A stretch of DNA of 64,000 nucleotides. It comes from Xanthomonas sp. NCPPB 1128. GTDB taxonomy: Bacteria; Pseudomonadota; Gammaproteobacteria; Xanthomonadales; Xanthomonadaceae. A program made the translations under genes and the position numbers. The stretch covers positions 1 through 64,000 of the forward strand of contig NZ_LFME01000021.1 of assembly GCF_001043115.1 (NCBI RefSeq), read 5' to 3'. Shown in pieces: positions 28,921 to 40,000 of the stretch; the first letter of the stretch is position 1; each line of letters begins with the position of its first letter. The notes beneath the pieces were generated by a model. The model did no database searches. It was not told where the DNA came from and saw only the letters and a program-made list of their open reading frames with translations.

Positions 28921-30018
28921 ATGAACCGATTCCTGCGCGACCTGATCGAACCCAAGCGCCTGGCCGGGCTGCTGACCGTGGCCACCGTGCTGTGGTCGTT
29001 CCAGTTCGCGCCGCATGCGCTGGCGCCATGGCGCTGGATCGCCGCGGCGTTGTTCCTGCTGCCGCTGCTCGGCGCGCACTACCTGCCCGTGCGTTGGCGC
29101 GACGCCGCACTGTGGCTCGAGGCCGCCGCGGCGATGGCGCTGGTCTGGCTGGAGCCGCATGTCGGCACGGCACCGGTGCTGCTGGTGGTGGTGGTCGCGC
29201 AGGTGGCGCTGCAGTGGCCGCCGCGGCCGGTGCTGGTGCTGGCGCTGCTAGCCAACCTGGGCACGTTCCTGGCGCTGTCCGCCGCCGGGATCAAGCATCC
29301 GCTGCTGACCACGCTGATCTACGCCGGCTTCCATGCCTTCGCCGGCCTCAGCGCCCACTACGCGCGCACCGCCGAGCTGGCGCGCGAGGCGCTGGCACGG
29401 GTCAACGCCGACCTGCTGGCCACGCGTGCGCTGCTCGCCGACAGCGCGCGCGATGCCGAGCGCCTGCGTCTGGCGCGCGAACTGCACGACGTGGCCGGCC
29501 ACAAGCTGACCGCGATGCGGATCAACCTGCGCCTGCTGCTCGCCGACCCGGCACTGGCGCGGCACGAGGAACTCGGTGCGGTCGAGCGCCTGTCTGGCGA
29601 ACTGCTGGCCGACATCCGCAACGTGGTGCAGTCCTTGCGCGACGAACGCGGCCTGGACCTGGAAACCGCGCTGCGCGCGCTCGCCGCGCCGTTGCCGCGC
29701 CCGCAGCTGCGGCTGCAGATCGACTCCGGCGTGCGCATCACCGATCCGCACCTGGCCGAGACCCTGCTGCGACTGGTGCAGGAAGCGCTGACCAATGCTG
29801 CGCGGCATGCCGATGCCGGTGAGGTCCATGTGTGCCTACGGTACGAGGACACGCAGCTGTGCCTGGACATCGAGGACAACGGCCACCGCGCCGAGCGCAT
29901 CCGCGAAGGCAACGGCATTGCCGGCATGCGCGAGCGCCTGGCCGCGCTGCACGGGCGCCTGGAACTGGGCCGCACGCCGCTCGGCGGCATGCAGCTGAGT
30001 GCGAGGCTGCCGCTGTGA
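28921..30018 (+). CDS. DesK/NarL-type sensor histidine kinase
   Basis: This 365-residue kinase has four to five N-terminal membrane helices (about residues 10-140) and no extracytoplasmic sensor domain. A HisKA_3 dimerisation domain follows with the phospho-acceptor in [19 protein letters not shown] (His near residue 190) and a HATPase domain with [12 protein letters not shown] and [16 protein letters not shown]. The layout matches DesK-like sensors of membrane state. The last bases overlap the GTG of the response regulator gene, showing translational coupling. Confidence 0.9.
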   Translation: MNRFLRDLIEPKRLAGLLTVATVLWSFQFAPHALAPWRWIAAALFLLPLLGAHYLPVRWRDAALWLEAAAAMALVWLEPHVGTAPVLLVVVVAQVALQWPPRPVLVLALLANLGTFLALSAAGIKHPLLTTLIYAGFHAFAGLSAHYARTAELAREALARVNADLLATRALLADSARDAERLRLARELHDVAGHKLTAMRINLRLLLADPALARHEELGAVERLSGELLADIRNVVQSLRDERGLDLETALRALAAPLPRPQLRLQIDSGVRITDPHLAETLLRLVQEALTNAARHADAGEVHVCLRYEDTQLCLDIEDNGHRAERIREGNGIAGMRERLAALHGRLELGRTPLGGMQLSARLPL

Positions 30019-30647
30019 GCGCGTTGCGGATCGCCCTGGCCGACGACCAGGTACTGGTACGCGCCGGTTTGCGCGCGCTGCTGCAGACCCAGGGCATCGT
30101 CGTCGCCTGCGAGGCCGACGACGGCCAGGCGCTGCTCGACGCGGTCGCCGCCACGCCGGTGGACGTGGTGCTCAGCGACATCCGCATGCCGGGCATGGAC
30201 GGCATCCAGGCGCTGCAGCAGCTGCGCGCACGCGGCGACCGCACGCCGGTGCTGCTGCTCACCACCTTCGACGACTCCGACCTGCTGCTGCGCGCTACCG
30301 CCGCCGGCGCGCAGGGCTTCCTGCTCAAGGACGCCGCGCCCGAGGATCTGCGCGAGGCGATCGCACGCGTGGCCGCCGGCGAGACCCTGCTGCAGCCGGT
30401 CAGCACCGACCCGGTGCGCGCGCGCTACCGCTACCGCGACGAGGACGCCCCGCGCGACACCTTCAACGAACGCGAAGTGGCGATCCTGCGCCTGCTCGCC
30501 GGCGGCTACTCCAACAAGGAGATCGCGCGCAGCCTGTTCCTGGCCGAGGGCACGGTGAAGAACTACGTCTCCACCATCCTCGACAAGCTCGGCACCCGCG
30601 ACCGCACCCGCGCCGTGCTCAAGGCGATCACCTTGCGCATCATCTAG
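30015..30647 (+). CDS. NarL/DesR-type response regulator
   Basis: This 210-residue regulator has a receiver domain (about residues 4-120: acidic DD, phosphorylated Asp in [10 protein letters not shown], Thr in LLTTFDD, Lys in FLLKDA) and a C-terminal LuxR-type helix-turn-helix ([39 protein letters not shown]). The GTG start at 30015 overlaps the kinase stop by 4 bases (GTGA). It is the cognate partner of the upstream kinase. The ICMT-like gene on the other strand is a possible target. Confidence 0.93.
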   Translation: MSALRIALADDQVLVRAGLRALLQTQGIVVACEADDGQALLDAVAATPVDVVLSDIRMPGMDGIQALQQLRARGDRTPVLLLTTFDDSDLLLRATAAGAQGFLLKDAAPEDLREAIARVAAGETLLQPVSTDPVRARYRYRDEDAPRDTFNEREVAILRLLAGGYSNKEIARSLFLAEGTVKNYVSTILDKLGTRDRTRAVLKAITLRII

Positions 30648-31000
30648 TGCTGACAAGCGGCATCGCCGCGACGGCCGCCGGCAGCGCGTCGGGACTGAAG
30701 TCCCTCCCACACTGTCTCCATCCAATATGGCCGCGCGCTGCGGCTTGCCGTAGGAGCGGCTTCAGCCGCGACAACCGACGTCGCGGTGCAAGGGATGCCG
30801 ATGAGCCCTATTCCCATAGCGCCAGCACACCATCCACCGCCGCGACGCCGCCCCATGTGGGAGCGACTTCAGTCGCGACGCGACACCCCCCGAACGCGCG
30901 CGCCTCCACCCACACCGAACTCCATACCCCGCCGTGTGCTGCCGTCGGGACTTCTGCATGCCCGCCGCAGACATTAAGATGCCGCGGGCATTGTGCCGAC
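30648..31000. repeat. Intergenic region with single REP-like units
   Basis: Single, unpaired REP-like units occur near 30689-30711 (GTCGGGACTGAAGTCCCTCC variant), 30750-30772 (GTAGGAGCGGCTTCAGCCGC) and 30856-30879 (GTGGGAGCGACTTCAGTCGC). No gene is seen in the remaining sequence, which should also hold the fabV promoter. Confidence 0.75.
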
Positions 31001-31012
31001 GAGGAATTCACG

Positions 31013-32218
31013 TTGATCATCCATCCGAAAGTCCGCGGTTTCATCTGCACCACCACGCATCCGCTCGGCTGCGAGCGCAACGTGCTCGAGCAGATCGCCG
31101 CCACGCGCGCGCGCGGCGTGCGCCACGATGGCCCAAAGAACGTGCTGGTGATCGGCGCGTCCAGCGGCTACGGCCTGGCCTCGCGCATCACCGCCGCGTT
31201 CGGCTTCGGCGCCGCCACCCTCGGCGTGTTCTTCGAGAAGCCCGGCAGCGAGAAGAAGGCCGGCACCGCCGGTTGGTACAACGCCGCCGCGTTCGACAAG
31301 CAGGCCAAGGCCGACGGCCTGTACAGCAAGTCGATCAACGGCGACGCGTTCTCCGACCAAGCGCGCGAGAAGGTGATCGAGCTGATCAAGCAGGACATGG
31401 GCGGCCAGGTCGACCTGGTGGTGTATTCGCTGGCCTCGCCGGTGCGCAAGCTGCCGGGCACCGGCGAAGTGAAGCGCTCGGCGCTCAAGCCGATCGGCCA
31501 GACCTACACCGCCACCGCCATCGACACCAACAAGGACGCCATCATCGAAGCCTCGATCGAGCCGGCCACCGAGCAGGAGATCGAGGATACCGTCACCGTG
31601 ATGGGCGGCCAGGACTGGGAACTGTGGATCGACGCGCTGGACGCCGCCGGCGTGCTCGCCCCGGGCGCGCGCACCGTCGCCTTCAGCTACATCGGCACCG
31701 AGATCACCTGGCCGATCTACTGGCACGGCGCACTGGGCAAGGCCAAGGTCGACCTCGACCAGACCGCGCAGCGCCTGCACGCGCGCCTGCAGCCGCACGG
31801 CGGCACGGCCAATGTGGCGGTGCTGAAATCGGTGGTGACCCAGGCCAGCGCGGCGATCCCGGTGATGCCGCTGTACATCTCCATGGTCTACAAGATCATG
31901 AAGGAAAAGGGCCTGCATGAAGGCACCATCGAACAGGCCGACCGCCTGTTCCGCGAACGCCTGTACCGCGAGGACGGCCAGCCGCCCGCCACCGACGAGG
32001 AGAACCGCCTGCGCCTGGATGACTGGGAACTGCGCGACGATGTGCAGGACGCCTGCAAGGCGCTGTGGCCGCAGGTGACCACCGAGAACCTGTTCCAGCT
32101 CACTGACTATGCCGGCTACAAGCACGAGTTCCTCAAGCTGTTCGGCTTCGAGCGCAAGGACGTGGACTACGACGCCGAGGTCGATCCCGACGTGAAATTC
32201 GATTGCGTGGAGCTCTGA
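31013..32218 (+). CDS. fabV: Trans-2-enoyl-ACP/CoA reductase FabV
   Basis: This 401-residue NADH-dependent enzyme does the last reductive step of fatty acid elongation and serves in place of the triclosan-sensitive FabI in Xanthomonas. The N-terminal Rossmann motif [16 protein letters not shown], the [11 protein letters not shown] loop, and the active site Tyr-x8-Lys in [10 protein letters not shown] (Tyr near residue 236) are clear. The sequence agrees closely with Xanthomonas FabV as I know it, including the [20 protein letters not shown] start. That start requires TTG at 31013, supported by GAGGA upstream; no ATG fits. Confidence 0.96.
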   Translation: MIIHPKVRGFICTTTHPLGCERNVLEQIAATRARGVRHDGPKNVLVIGASSGYGLASRITAAFGFGAATLGVFFEKPGSEKKAGTAGWYNAAAFDKQAKADGLYSKSINGDAFSDQAREKVIELIKQDMGGQVDLVVYSLASPVRKLPGTGEVKRSALKPIGQTYTATAIDTNKDAIIEASIEPATEQEIEDTVTVMGGQDWELWIDALDAAGVLAPGARTVAFSYIGTEITWPIYWHGALGKAKVDLDQTAQRLHARLQPHGGTANVAVLKSVVTQASAAIPVMPLYISMVYKIMKEKGLHEGTIEQADRLFRERLYREDGQPPATDEENRLRLDDWELRDDVQDACKALWPQVTTENLFQLTDYAGYKHEFLKLFGFERKDVDYDAEVDPDVKFDCVEL

Positions 32219-32821
32219 GGGGCGGGGATTCGGGAGTGGGGATTCGGGAGTCGTTTTGATCCCTGGTCCCGGACAGACCATGCGGCCGGCAGCGATGTCG
32301 GCCGTTTTCTTTTGCGGTGGCCACCGCGGCGATGGCAAGGCCGAGATGAGCGGTACCTGCGTGGCGAAGCAGGTGAGGGCTATGCAGTTGCGGCAGGCCA
32401 GCTGGGCGGTGGATTAGCGGCGCTACCCGTAACACCGAAGCAGCAAGACTTGCGCCGTTGCGCTCGCACCTCGCATCGCCAACGTTCGATTGCCGGTCGC
32501 GGCTGAAGCCGCTCCTACAAGAGCGCGCTACACCCGTAGGAGCGGCTTCAGCCGCGACAAGCCAAGCAGTGATGCGTGTGTTGACCGAACCGCGTCGGGA
32601 CTGAAGTCCCTCCCACAAGGACACCAGCCATCCCCGCGGCAGCTTCCCCCCTGTAGGAGCGGCTTCAGCCGCGACATTCGAAGCCGCGGTGCAGGAACTG
32701 CCCGCACAGCATCAGGACTAAAACCGCGCCCCATCGCAACGCCAATCCGCACGCAAACCCAGCAGCGCCAGCGCCTTTACGATTCCCCATTCCCCATTCC
32801 CCATTCCCCACTCCCGGCTTT
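32219..32821. repeat. 600-base intergenic repeat region
   Basis: It holds GGGATTCGGGAGT units at 32224-32252 and the opposed ATTCCCCATTCCCC run at 32781-32817. Between them are REP-like units: a tail-to-tail pair at 32496-32519 and 32535-32558, a GTCGGGACTGAAGTCCCTCC variant at 32592-32618 and one more at 32651-32675. No gene is supported. This is the mirror of the repeat organisation at 7475-7678. Confidence 0.8.
32283..32312 (+). terminator. Candidate terminator after fabV
   Basis: CGGCCG, a 10-base loop and CGGCCG are followed by TTTTCTTTT. It lies 65 bases after the fabV stop. Confidence 0.6.
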
Positions 32822-33844
32822 TCACCGCCTCACATCGAACCGCGTCGCCCCCACGCACGCCTGCACCTCGGCCTCGCTCAGCGCCAGCACGTCGCCCGGC
32901 AGCGTGTGCTTGAGGCAGCCGGCGGCCAGGCCGAAGCGGATCGTCGCGGTGTCGTCCCAGCCACGGCTCAACCCATGCAGCACGCCGGCGGCGAAGGCAT
33001 CGCCGCCGCCGATGCGGTCGACGATGCCGCTCAGTTCCTCGGCCGGCGCCTGCGCCACACCGCCATCGCGGCGCAGCAGCATCGCGCCCAGGCTGTGCCG
33101 GTCCACGCTGTGCGCCACGCGCTGGGTGCAGGCCATCGCCTGCAGCTGCGGGAATGCGGCGAAGGCGTCGCGCGCGCCGGCCTCCACCCGCGCCTGCACG
33201 CTGTCCTGCGGATAGCGGTGGCCCAGCACCACCTCCAGGTCGCGGTAGTCGGCGAACAGCACGTCCGCCTGGGCCAGCAGCTGCCGCAGGATCCCCGGCG
33301 CATCGCCGTTCCACGCCTCCCACAGCTTGGGCCGGTAGTTGCCGTCGAACGACACCCGCACCCCGGCCGCGCGTGCGGCCCGTGCCGCTGCCAGCGCCGC
33401 GGCCGCGCCGCGTTCGCCCAGCGCCGGGGTCACCCCGGACAGGTGCAGCCACTGCGCGCCCTGCAGCAGCGCCGGCCAGTCGTGCTGGTCGCCGGCATCC
33501 AGCGCGAAGGCCGAGCCGGCGCGGTCGTAGGTGACCTCGCTGGGCCGGTGCCCGGCGCCGGTGCTGAGGAAGTACAGGCCCATGCGTCCGGGCACGAAGC
33601 GCACTCCGCTGGTGTCCACGCCATGCCGGCGCAGTTCGCCGGCCGCGGCCTGGCCCAGCGGGTTGTCCGGCAGCACGCTGACCACGGAAACCGCATGGCC
33701 GAAATGCGCCAGCGCCACGCCCACGTTGGCCTCGGCGCCGCCCACCTGCACCTCGAGGCGCGGCGTCTGCAGCAGCCGCTCGTGGCCGGGTGCGCCCAGG
33801 CGCAGCAACAGTTCGCCGAAGCAGACGATGCGGGAAGCGGTCAT
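32822..33844 (-). CDS. kdgK: 2-keto-3-deoxygluconate kinase (PfkB family)
   Basis: A 340-residue sugar kinase that phosphorylates 2-keto-3-deoxygluconate, the common intermediate of pectin, alginate and hexuronate breakdown, ahead of the Entner-Doudoroff aldolase. PfkB marks are VGGAEANVGVALAHFG (about residues 34-49), FDGNYRPKLWE and the C-terminal anion hole with catalytic Asp in DRIGGGDAFAAGVLHG (about 276-291). The ATG at 33844 has no strong ribosome site but gives the normal N terminus. It is divergent from a TonB receptor and a large carbohydrate-active protein; the shared region has two operator-like dyads. Confidence 0.9.
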   Translation of the reverse strand: MTASRIVCFGELLLRLGAPGHERLLQTPRLEVQVGGAEANVGVALAHFGHAVSVVSVLPDNPLGQAAAGELRRHGVDTSGVRFVPGRMGLYFLSTGAGHRPSEVTYDRAGSAFALDAGDQHDWPALLQGAQWLHLSGVTPALGERGAAAALAAARAARAAGVRVSFDGNYRPKLWEAWNGDAPGILRQLLAQADVLFADYRDLEVVLGHRYPQDSVQARVEAGARDAFAAFPQLQAMACTQRVAHSVDRHSLGAMLLRRDGGVAQAPAEELSGIVDRIGGGDAFAAGVLHGLSRGWDDTATIRFGLAAGCLKHTLPGDVLALSEAEVQACVGATRFDVRR

Positions 33845-33912
33845 GACGGGCGGGTCCGGCGGCCGAAGGGACGCCAAGCATGCCGCGAAATGCGAACGTG
33901 GGCCAGAAAAAG

Positions 33913-33927
33913 TGACTAGCGGTGTCA
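33913..33927. promoter_or_regulatory. Operator-like dyad, copy 1 (kdgK side)
   Basis: TGACTAGCGGTGTCA has complementary arms TGAC and GTCA around seven bases, and it is followed by TT. Copy 2 at 34070-34084 is identical in 14 of 15 bases. AATGACACC-type dyads resemble LacI-family KdgR sites described for xanthomonads. The regulator assignment is inference. Confidence 0.6.
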
Positions 33928-34069
33928 TTTCTGTGCGGCAGCAGGCGGTTCGGCACTGGCCGGCGTCGCGATCCTGCGCTATCTCATTGACTGCAAAGAC
34001 CCTTGGGTCGCCGAGCACTCTGTTGCGCTGCAAGATGCCGCAATGTTTCGCAACTGTTAACGTTGGTTT

Positions 34070-34084
34070 TGACCAGCGGTGTCA
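34070..34084. promoter_or_regulatory. Operator-like dyad, copy 2 (receptor side)
   Basis: TGACCAGCGGTGTCA repeats the dyad at 33913 in the same orientation, 157 bp away and 55 bases before the TonB receptor ATG. The pair would let one repressor control kdgK and the receptor together. Confidence 0.6.
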
Positions 34085-34139
34085 TTCGCGACAACGCCCG
34101 TAGTTCCACGCCGTCATGTAACCCTTGGGAGGGGAGGAC

Positions 34140-36917
34140 ATGCAATCACGTACCGAACGCCGGAAGACACCGGTTACCTTGCTCGCGCTGTCGATCGGCC
34201 TGGCCCTGCAGGCCGGTGCCCTGCAGGCACAGGAGGCGCCGGCGTCCGCGCCGCCCGCCACGGCCTCCGCCGATGCCACCACCGAGCTCGACACCGTCGT
34301 CGTCACCGGCTACCGCGCCAGCGTGGAGAAGGCGCTGGACATCAAGCGCGCCGAAAAGGGCATGGTCGACGCCATCGTCGCCGAGGACGTGGGCAAGTTC
34401 CCCGACACCAACCTGGCCGAATCGCTGCAGCGCATCCCCGGCGTGGTCATCACCCGTGACGCCGGCGAAGGCCGCAACATCTCCGTGCGCGGCCTCGGCC
34501 CGGACTTCACCCGCGTGCGCATCAACGGCATGGAAGCGCTGACCACGGTCGGCGCCAGCGACCAGAGCGGCGGCACCAACCGCGGTCGCGGCTTCGACTT
34601 CAACGTGTTCGCCTCGGACCTGTTCACCCAGATGGTGGTGCGCAAGACCGCCTCGGCCGACGTCGAGGAAGGCTCGCTGGGCGCCACCGTCGACCTGCGC
34701 ACCGCGCGGCCGTTCGACTACGACGGCTTCACCTTCGCCGCCAACGGCCAGGCCACCTACAACGGCATGTCGCAGAAGGCCGATCCGCGCATCGCCGCGC
34801 TGGTCGCCAACACCTGGGCCGACGGCACCTTCGGCGCGCTGATGTCGGTGGCCTACTCCGAGCGCCAGGTGCTCGAGGAAGGCAGCGGCACCACGCGCTG
34901 GGCCAACGGCCCGAGCAACAACGGTTACAGCCCGACTTCGCCGTTCGCCGCCGCCAACAGCGCCAACGTGTTCAGCCCGCGCATCCCGCGCTACACGCAG
35001 ATGGAGCACGAGCAGAACCGCCTGGGCGTCACCGGCTCGCTGCAGTGGAAGCCCAACGACAGCACCGAGTTCTCGCTGGATGGCCTGTACTCGAAGATCG
35101 ATGCCAAGCGCGACGAGCACTACATCGAGGCGATCAGCTTCAGCCGCGGCCGCTCGCAGAACGGCAAGCCGGACATGATCGTGCGCGACGGCTACGTCGA
35201 CCCGGCCTCCGGCGCGCTGCTGTACGGCCGCTTCGACAACACCGACATCCGCTCGGAGAACCGCCACGACGAGTGGAACACGGTCTTCAAGCAGCTCACC
35301 TTGAACGGCGAGCACCGCTTCAGCGACACCTTCAAGATCACCGGCGAGATCGGCACCTCCAGTTCCAAGCACCGGAACCCGATCCAGACCACGGTGATCA
35401 TGGACAAGAACAACGTCGCCGGCTACAGCTACGACTACCGCAACAGCTACACCTCGCCGGTGTTCAACTACGGCATCGACCCGACCGCCGCCAACGGCTG
35501 GACGCTGGCCGAAGTGCGCATGCGTCCGCAGTCGGCCAACAACAGCTTCGACACCGGCTCGCTGAACTTCGAGTGGAACCTGGGCACCAACTTCACCCTC
35601 AAGGGCGGCGTGCTGGCCAAGAACTACGGCTTCGACACTAAGGAGTTCCGCCGCGCGTCCGAGACCAGCGTGCCGACCTTCGCCACCGGCAACCGCATCG
35701 TGCCGACCGACCTGGTCGCGCTCGCCGGGTTGAAGGGCATCGAGGGCACGCCGTCGAACTGGGCGGTGCCCGACCTCAACGGCATCGCCGATGCGCTGGG
35801 CATCTACAGCGGCACCGGCACCTGGACGCTGACCGAGCGCGCGGTCAACACCCGCAGCGTGGAAGAGAAGGACCGCGGTGCCTGGTTGATGGGCGACTTC
35901 GCCTTCGATATCGGCGCGATCCCGTTCTCCGGCAACATCGGCGTGCGCTACGTGAAGACCAACCAGTCGTCCACCGGCTACGCCCTGGTTGGCGCGAACC
36001 TGATCAACACCACGGTCGAGCGCACCTACAACGACACCTTGCCGTCACTGAACCTGGTGGCCGAGATCACCCCGGATTTCCTGGTCCGCTTCGGCGCCGC
36101 CAAGGTGATGACGCGGCCGGGCCTGGGCAGCCTGACCCCGGGCGTGACGGTCGCCGTCGCCGGCGGCGCGCGCACGGTCAGCGGCGGCAATCCGAACCTG
36201 GATCCGATCCGCGCCAAGACCGCCGACCTCGGTTTCGAGTGGTACCTGCAGGAAGGCGCGATGCTCGGCCTGGCGCTGTTCTACAAGGACATCGACAGCT
36301 TCGTGCAGACCGCGCGCACCATCGCCCCGTACTCCAGCAGCGGCCTGCCGGTCAGCTTGCTCGACGGCACCGGCGCGGCGGCCAGCGACGACTTCGTCTT
36401 CAGCGTGCCGCTCAACACCCCGGGTGGCAAGCTGAAGGGCGCCGAGTTCAACTACATCCAGCCCTTCAGCTTCCTGCCGGGCAAGTGGGCGAACTTCGGC
36501 ACCCAGCTCAACTACACCTACGTGCAGTCGAAGATCCAGTACGTCACCGGCACCGGCGCGCTGTCGTTCAACACCGACCTCACCGGTCTGTCGAAGAACT
36601 CGTACAACGCAACGCTGTTCTACGAAGGCGAGCGCTTCAGCGGCCGCGTGTCGCTAACCCACCGCGACGGCTACCTGACCCAGGTGCCGGCCACGGAAAC
36701 CGGCTTCGACATGCAAGGCATGCGCGGCACGAATGTCGTGGACGCCAAGCTGACCTACAAGATCGACGAGAAGATCGACATCAGCCTGGAAGGGTCGAAC
36801 CTGACCAACGTGCCGTACTACGAGTGGGTGCAGACCAGCGCCACCGGCGCGCAGCTGCCGCTGACCTACAGCGAGACCGGCCGCCAGTACGCGATCGGGG
36901 TGCGTTACAAGTTCTGA
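34140..36917 (+). CDS. TonB-dependent receptor, Xanthomonas/Caulobacter (TIGR01782) type
   Basis: A 925-residue outer-membrane receptor: signal peptide (about residues 1-32), TonB box in LDTVVVTGYRAS, plug (VGKFPDTNLAESLQRIPGV, GRNISVRGLGPDFTRVRINGM) and a large barrel ending in YAIGVRYKF with the terminal Phe expected for barrel assembly. This subfamily imports plant-derived sugars and oligosaccharides in xanthomonads. The ATG at 34140 has GGAGGGGAGG upstream. Its neighbours kdgK and a LamG-domain protein suggest uronate-containing oligosaccharides as cargo. Confidence 0.93.
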   Translation: MQSRTERRKTPVTLLALSIGLALQAGALQAQEAPASAPPATASADATTELDTVVVTGYRASVEKALDIKRAEKGMVDAIVAEDVGKFPDTNLAESLQRIPGVVITRDAGEGRNISVRGLGPDFTRVRINGMEALTTVGASDQSGGTNRGRGFDFNVFASDLFTQMVVRKTASADVEEGSLGATVDLRTARPFDYDGFTFAANGQATYNGMSQKADPRIAALVANTWADGTFGALMSVAYSERQVLEEGSGTTRWANGPSNNGYSPTSPFAAANSANVFSPRIPRYTQMEHEQNRLGVTGSLQWKPNDSTEFSLDGLYSKIDAKRDEHYIEAISFSRGRSQNGKPDMIVRDGYVDPASGALLYGRFDNTDIRSENRHDEWNTVFKQLTLNGEHRFSDTFKITGEIGTSSSKHRNPIQTTVIMDKNNVAGYSYDYRNSYTSPVFNYGIDPTAANGWTLAEVRMRPQSANNSFDTGSLNFEWNLGTNFTLKGGVLAKNYGFDTKEFRRASETSVPTFATGNRIVPTDLVALAGLKGIEGTPSNWAVPDLNGIADALGIYSGTGTWTLTERAVNTRSVEEKDRGAWLMGDFAFDIGAIPFSGNIGVRYVKTNQSSTGYALVGANLINTTVERTYNDTLPSLNLVAEITPDFLVRFGAAKVMTRPGLGSLTPGVTVAVAGGARTVSGGNPNLDPIRAKTADLGFEWYLQEGAMLGLALFYKDIDSFVQTARTIAPYSSSGLPVSLLDGTGAAASDDFVFSVPLNTPGGKLKGAEFNYIQPFSFLPGKWANFGTQLNYTYVQSKIQYVTGTGALSFNTDLTGLSKNSYNATLFYEGERFSGRVSLTHRDGYLTQVPATETGFDMQGMRGTNVVDAKLTYKIDEKIDISLEGSNLTNVPYYEWVQTSATGAQLPLTYSETGRQYAIGVRYKF

Positions 36918-37038
36918 AGACTGCGTTCGCCGGTGCCGCGCTGCGGCATCGGCAACGCCCCGCTGCCCGCATACTCGCGGGCCGGGGAAGGAGATCGCCG
37001 CGCGCTGCAATGGTGCGCGCCGATCGCAAAGGAGCGAG

Positions 37039-40000
37039 ATGAAACAGGCAATGTGCCGCAGCGCCATACGCGCTGCCCGTGGTGTGGCCGCAATCGGTTT
37101 CTGGGCATGGCAGCGCCTGGAGGCAAATGCGGTGCAGTGCCTGACAGCCATCGGCTCCGTACGTGCGTCATCGGATGCGCCGGCATCGCGCGTCGCGGCT
37201 AAAGCCGCTCCTACCCGAGCGCGCGCTCTTCGTAGGAGCGGCTTCAGCCGCGACACGCGTTCCCGATCCACTTCGGCACAACAGGGCTCCACCAAAAAAG
37301 CCTCATACGCGCAGCGCTCCTGGCGCATCGCGCACCAGCTCGCCCTGCTCTGCACCTTCGCATTCCCCACCATCGCCGCCGCCGCGGCTCCCGAGCTCCT
37401 GTTCCGCGTCTCCGCCGACCATGGCCTGGACGCCGACGTCGCCAAGGGCGATGCAAGCCCCAACTTCCGCGACAAGATCGCCCTGGTGCCCACTGGCGTC
37501 TCCGGCCAGGCCATCGAATGGGCCGACGACGGCGTGCTGTCCTGGAACGCCCCCGGCAACCTCTACACCCAGCGCGGCACCCTGTCGTTCTTCTGGCGCT
37601 CGCGCTACCCGGTCGGCGAAGCGCCGTTCGTGATCTTCCGCGTCGGCTACGCCGACCACACCAGCTGGGACATGGCCTGGCTGCGCATCGACTGGAACGG
37701 CCACGGCTTCGATGCCTTCGTCACCGACGCCAACCTGGCCCGCACGCGCGTCTCCTTCAAGCTCGACAGGAACCCGGCACCTAGCGCCTGGACCCACCTG
37801 GCCTTCGCCTGGGACGAGACCCGCGGCGTGCGCCTGTACGTGGACGGCAAGGAAGCCGCGCGCGTGGACTGCATCCAAGCCTGCGCCAAGGGCGGCTCGC
37901 TCGACTTCGACGCCGCGCTGGACCAGCTTGGCCTGGCCGCGCGCGTGCTGGCCCCGCACCAGGTGCAGAGCCGCTACAACTTCCTGCGCGGCAGCGACTT
38001 CGACGAGATCCGCGTTTACGACCGCATGCTCGACGCCGCCGGCGTCGCCGCCCTGGCCAAGCAACAGGAACCGCGCAGCGCCGAGCCCGTGCCCGACAGC
38101 GCCGCGCGCAACGCCTGGCTGCAGCGCTTCGGCTGGGACCACGGCCGCGCACCGCCGGCACTGGACGCGCCGTCCACGCGCATCCGCAAGGTCGAGTTCG
38201 CCGACGCCAAGGACCTCAAGGAGTGGATGTGGAAGGCGACGGACGGCATCGCCGAGACCACCTGGCCCGGCGTCTACAACCGCTCGCGCCTGCCCGGCCG
38301 CAACGACTACTTCCAGTTGCCCGACTGGAACGTCTACGTCGAAGGCGGCAAGGCGCTGGATCTGGCCCTGCCCGACGAACCGTTCAACCGCATCGAACTA
38401 CGTGGCGCCGCCTACGGCCAAGCCACCTACGCCGCTGATGGCGCGACGCCCACGCCGCTGTTCTCCCGCGCCCAGGGCACCGTGCGCAGCGTCGACCAGT
38501 TCGAACGCCGCCGCGGCGGCCACCTGCGTTTCACCAACGTCGCCCAGGAAACTCCGATCCAGGAGATCTGGGCCTACGACGTCGGCGCCGGCGCCGAGCC
38601 GGCCAACCCCAGCGCCACGCTGCGCTACACCGTGCGCAGCGACATCGCCCCCGACTACGCCAACCTCGCCGCGCTGCGCGCCTACATCGCCGGGCGCTAC
38701 CCGCCGGACGAGCGCAGCACCGTGGTCGCGCTGCCGACCAAGGCGCCGGCGCGCAAGCGCGCCGAGGAAAAGACCGCGGTGCCGCCCCTGCCGATCGTCC
38801 ATGTGCTCATCCCCTCCAACCTCGGCGACGCACCGGCCGCGCAGCCGCTGATGCGCAGCTGGTCGTACGGCTGGGAGAACATGCACGACGGCCTGGACGG
38901 CATCGCCATCGACCTGCCGGCGCTGCAGCTGCCGGCCACGCACAACGGCCTGATCCCGCTCAACATCCGCGTCAAGGATCCGATCTGGCCCGGCCGCGAC
39001 ATGCTCGACGTGTCGGTCTCGGTCGCGCCCGGGCAGGCGCGCACCCTGTGGCTGGACCTGCGCGACCGCATCCTGACCGACGACAGCCTGATGCTCAGCA
39101 TCGCCTCGGCCGCGCCCGGCTTCGACGCGCGCGCGCTGGACGGCACGCAACTGCGCCTGCTGTTCAAGCCGCGCGACCAAGCCAAGGCCGAGCACATCGC
39201 CGACCGCTTCAACCAGGTCAAGGACAACTGGGGCTTCCTGGTCGAGGAGCACACCACCTCCAAGCGCCAGCGCCTGTACGCGCGCCTGGATGCCGACATC
39301 CACGACTTGCTGCGGGTGGACCCGGACAACGCGCTGGGCCGCCAGTACTGGGCCGACATCAGCTACGGCAACCAGGGCCCGCTGCCGGTGCAGTTGCCGC
39401 AGCCGCCCAAGGGCGTGCCCGGCTGGGCGTTCTGGCAGCTGGAAGACCTCAAGGCCACGCGCCGCTACATCAACTGGTGGATCGACGAGCGCCAGGTCGA
39501 CTACGGCGATTTCGGCGGCGGCATCTCCGACGATTCCGACCTCACCCAGCAATGGCCCGGCGTCGCCCTGATGGGCGTGGACCCGGACAAGCTCAACGCC
39601 TCGCTCACCGCACTGTCCGACGCCAACTACCGCAACGGCATGTTCACCGACGGCCTCTCCACCATCGAGACCGACGAACTGCATTCCTACGAGGACGGCA
39701 TCAACATCAACAGCGAAATGCTCTACCTCAACTGGGGCGACCCGCTGACGGTGGAGCGGTTGATGCGCACGGTGAAGGCGTTCGACAACATCATCCAGGT
39801 CAACCCGCAGGGCCACCTGCTGTTCGCCAGCAACTGGTTCGGCGGGCGCAAGGTCTACCGCGAACCGAACTGGGAGTGGCAAAAACCCTATTCGTTCCCG
39901 ATCCTGCACCCGGCGCTGCTGCTGGGCGGCTACAACGCCGACCCCAACAGCCGCCGCATCGTCACCGGCCTGGCCGACGGCTACCTCGCCCATGCCTACA

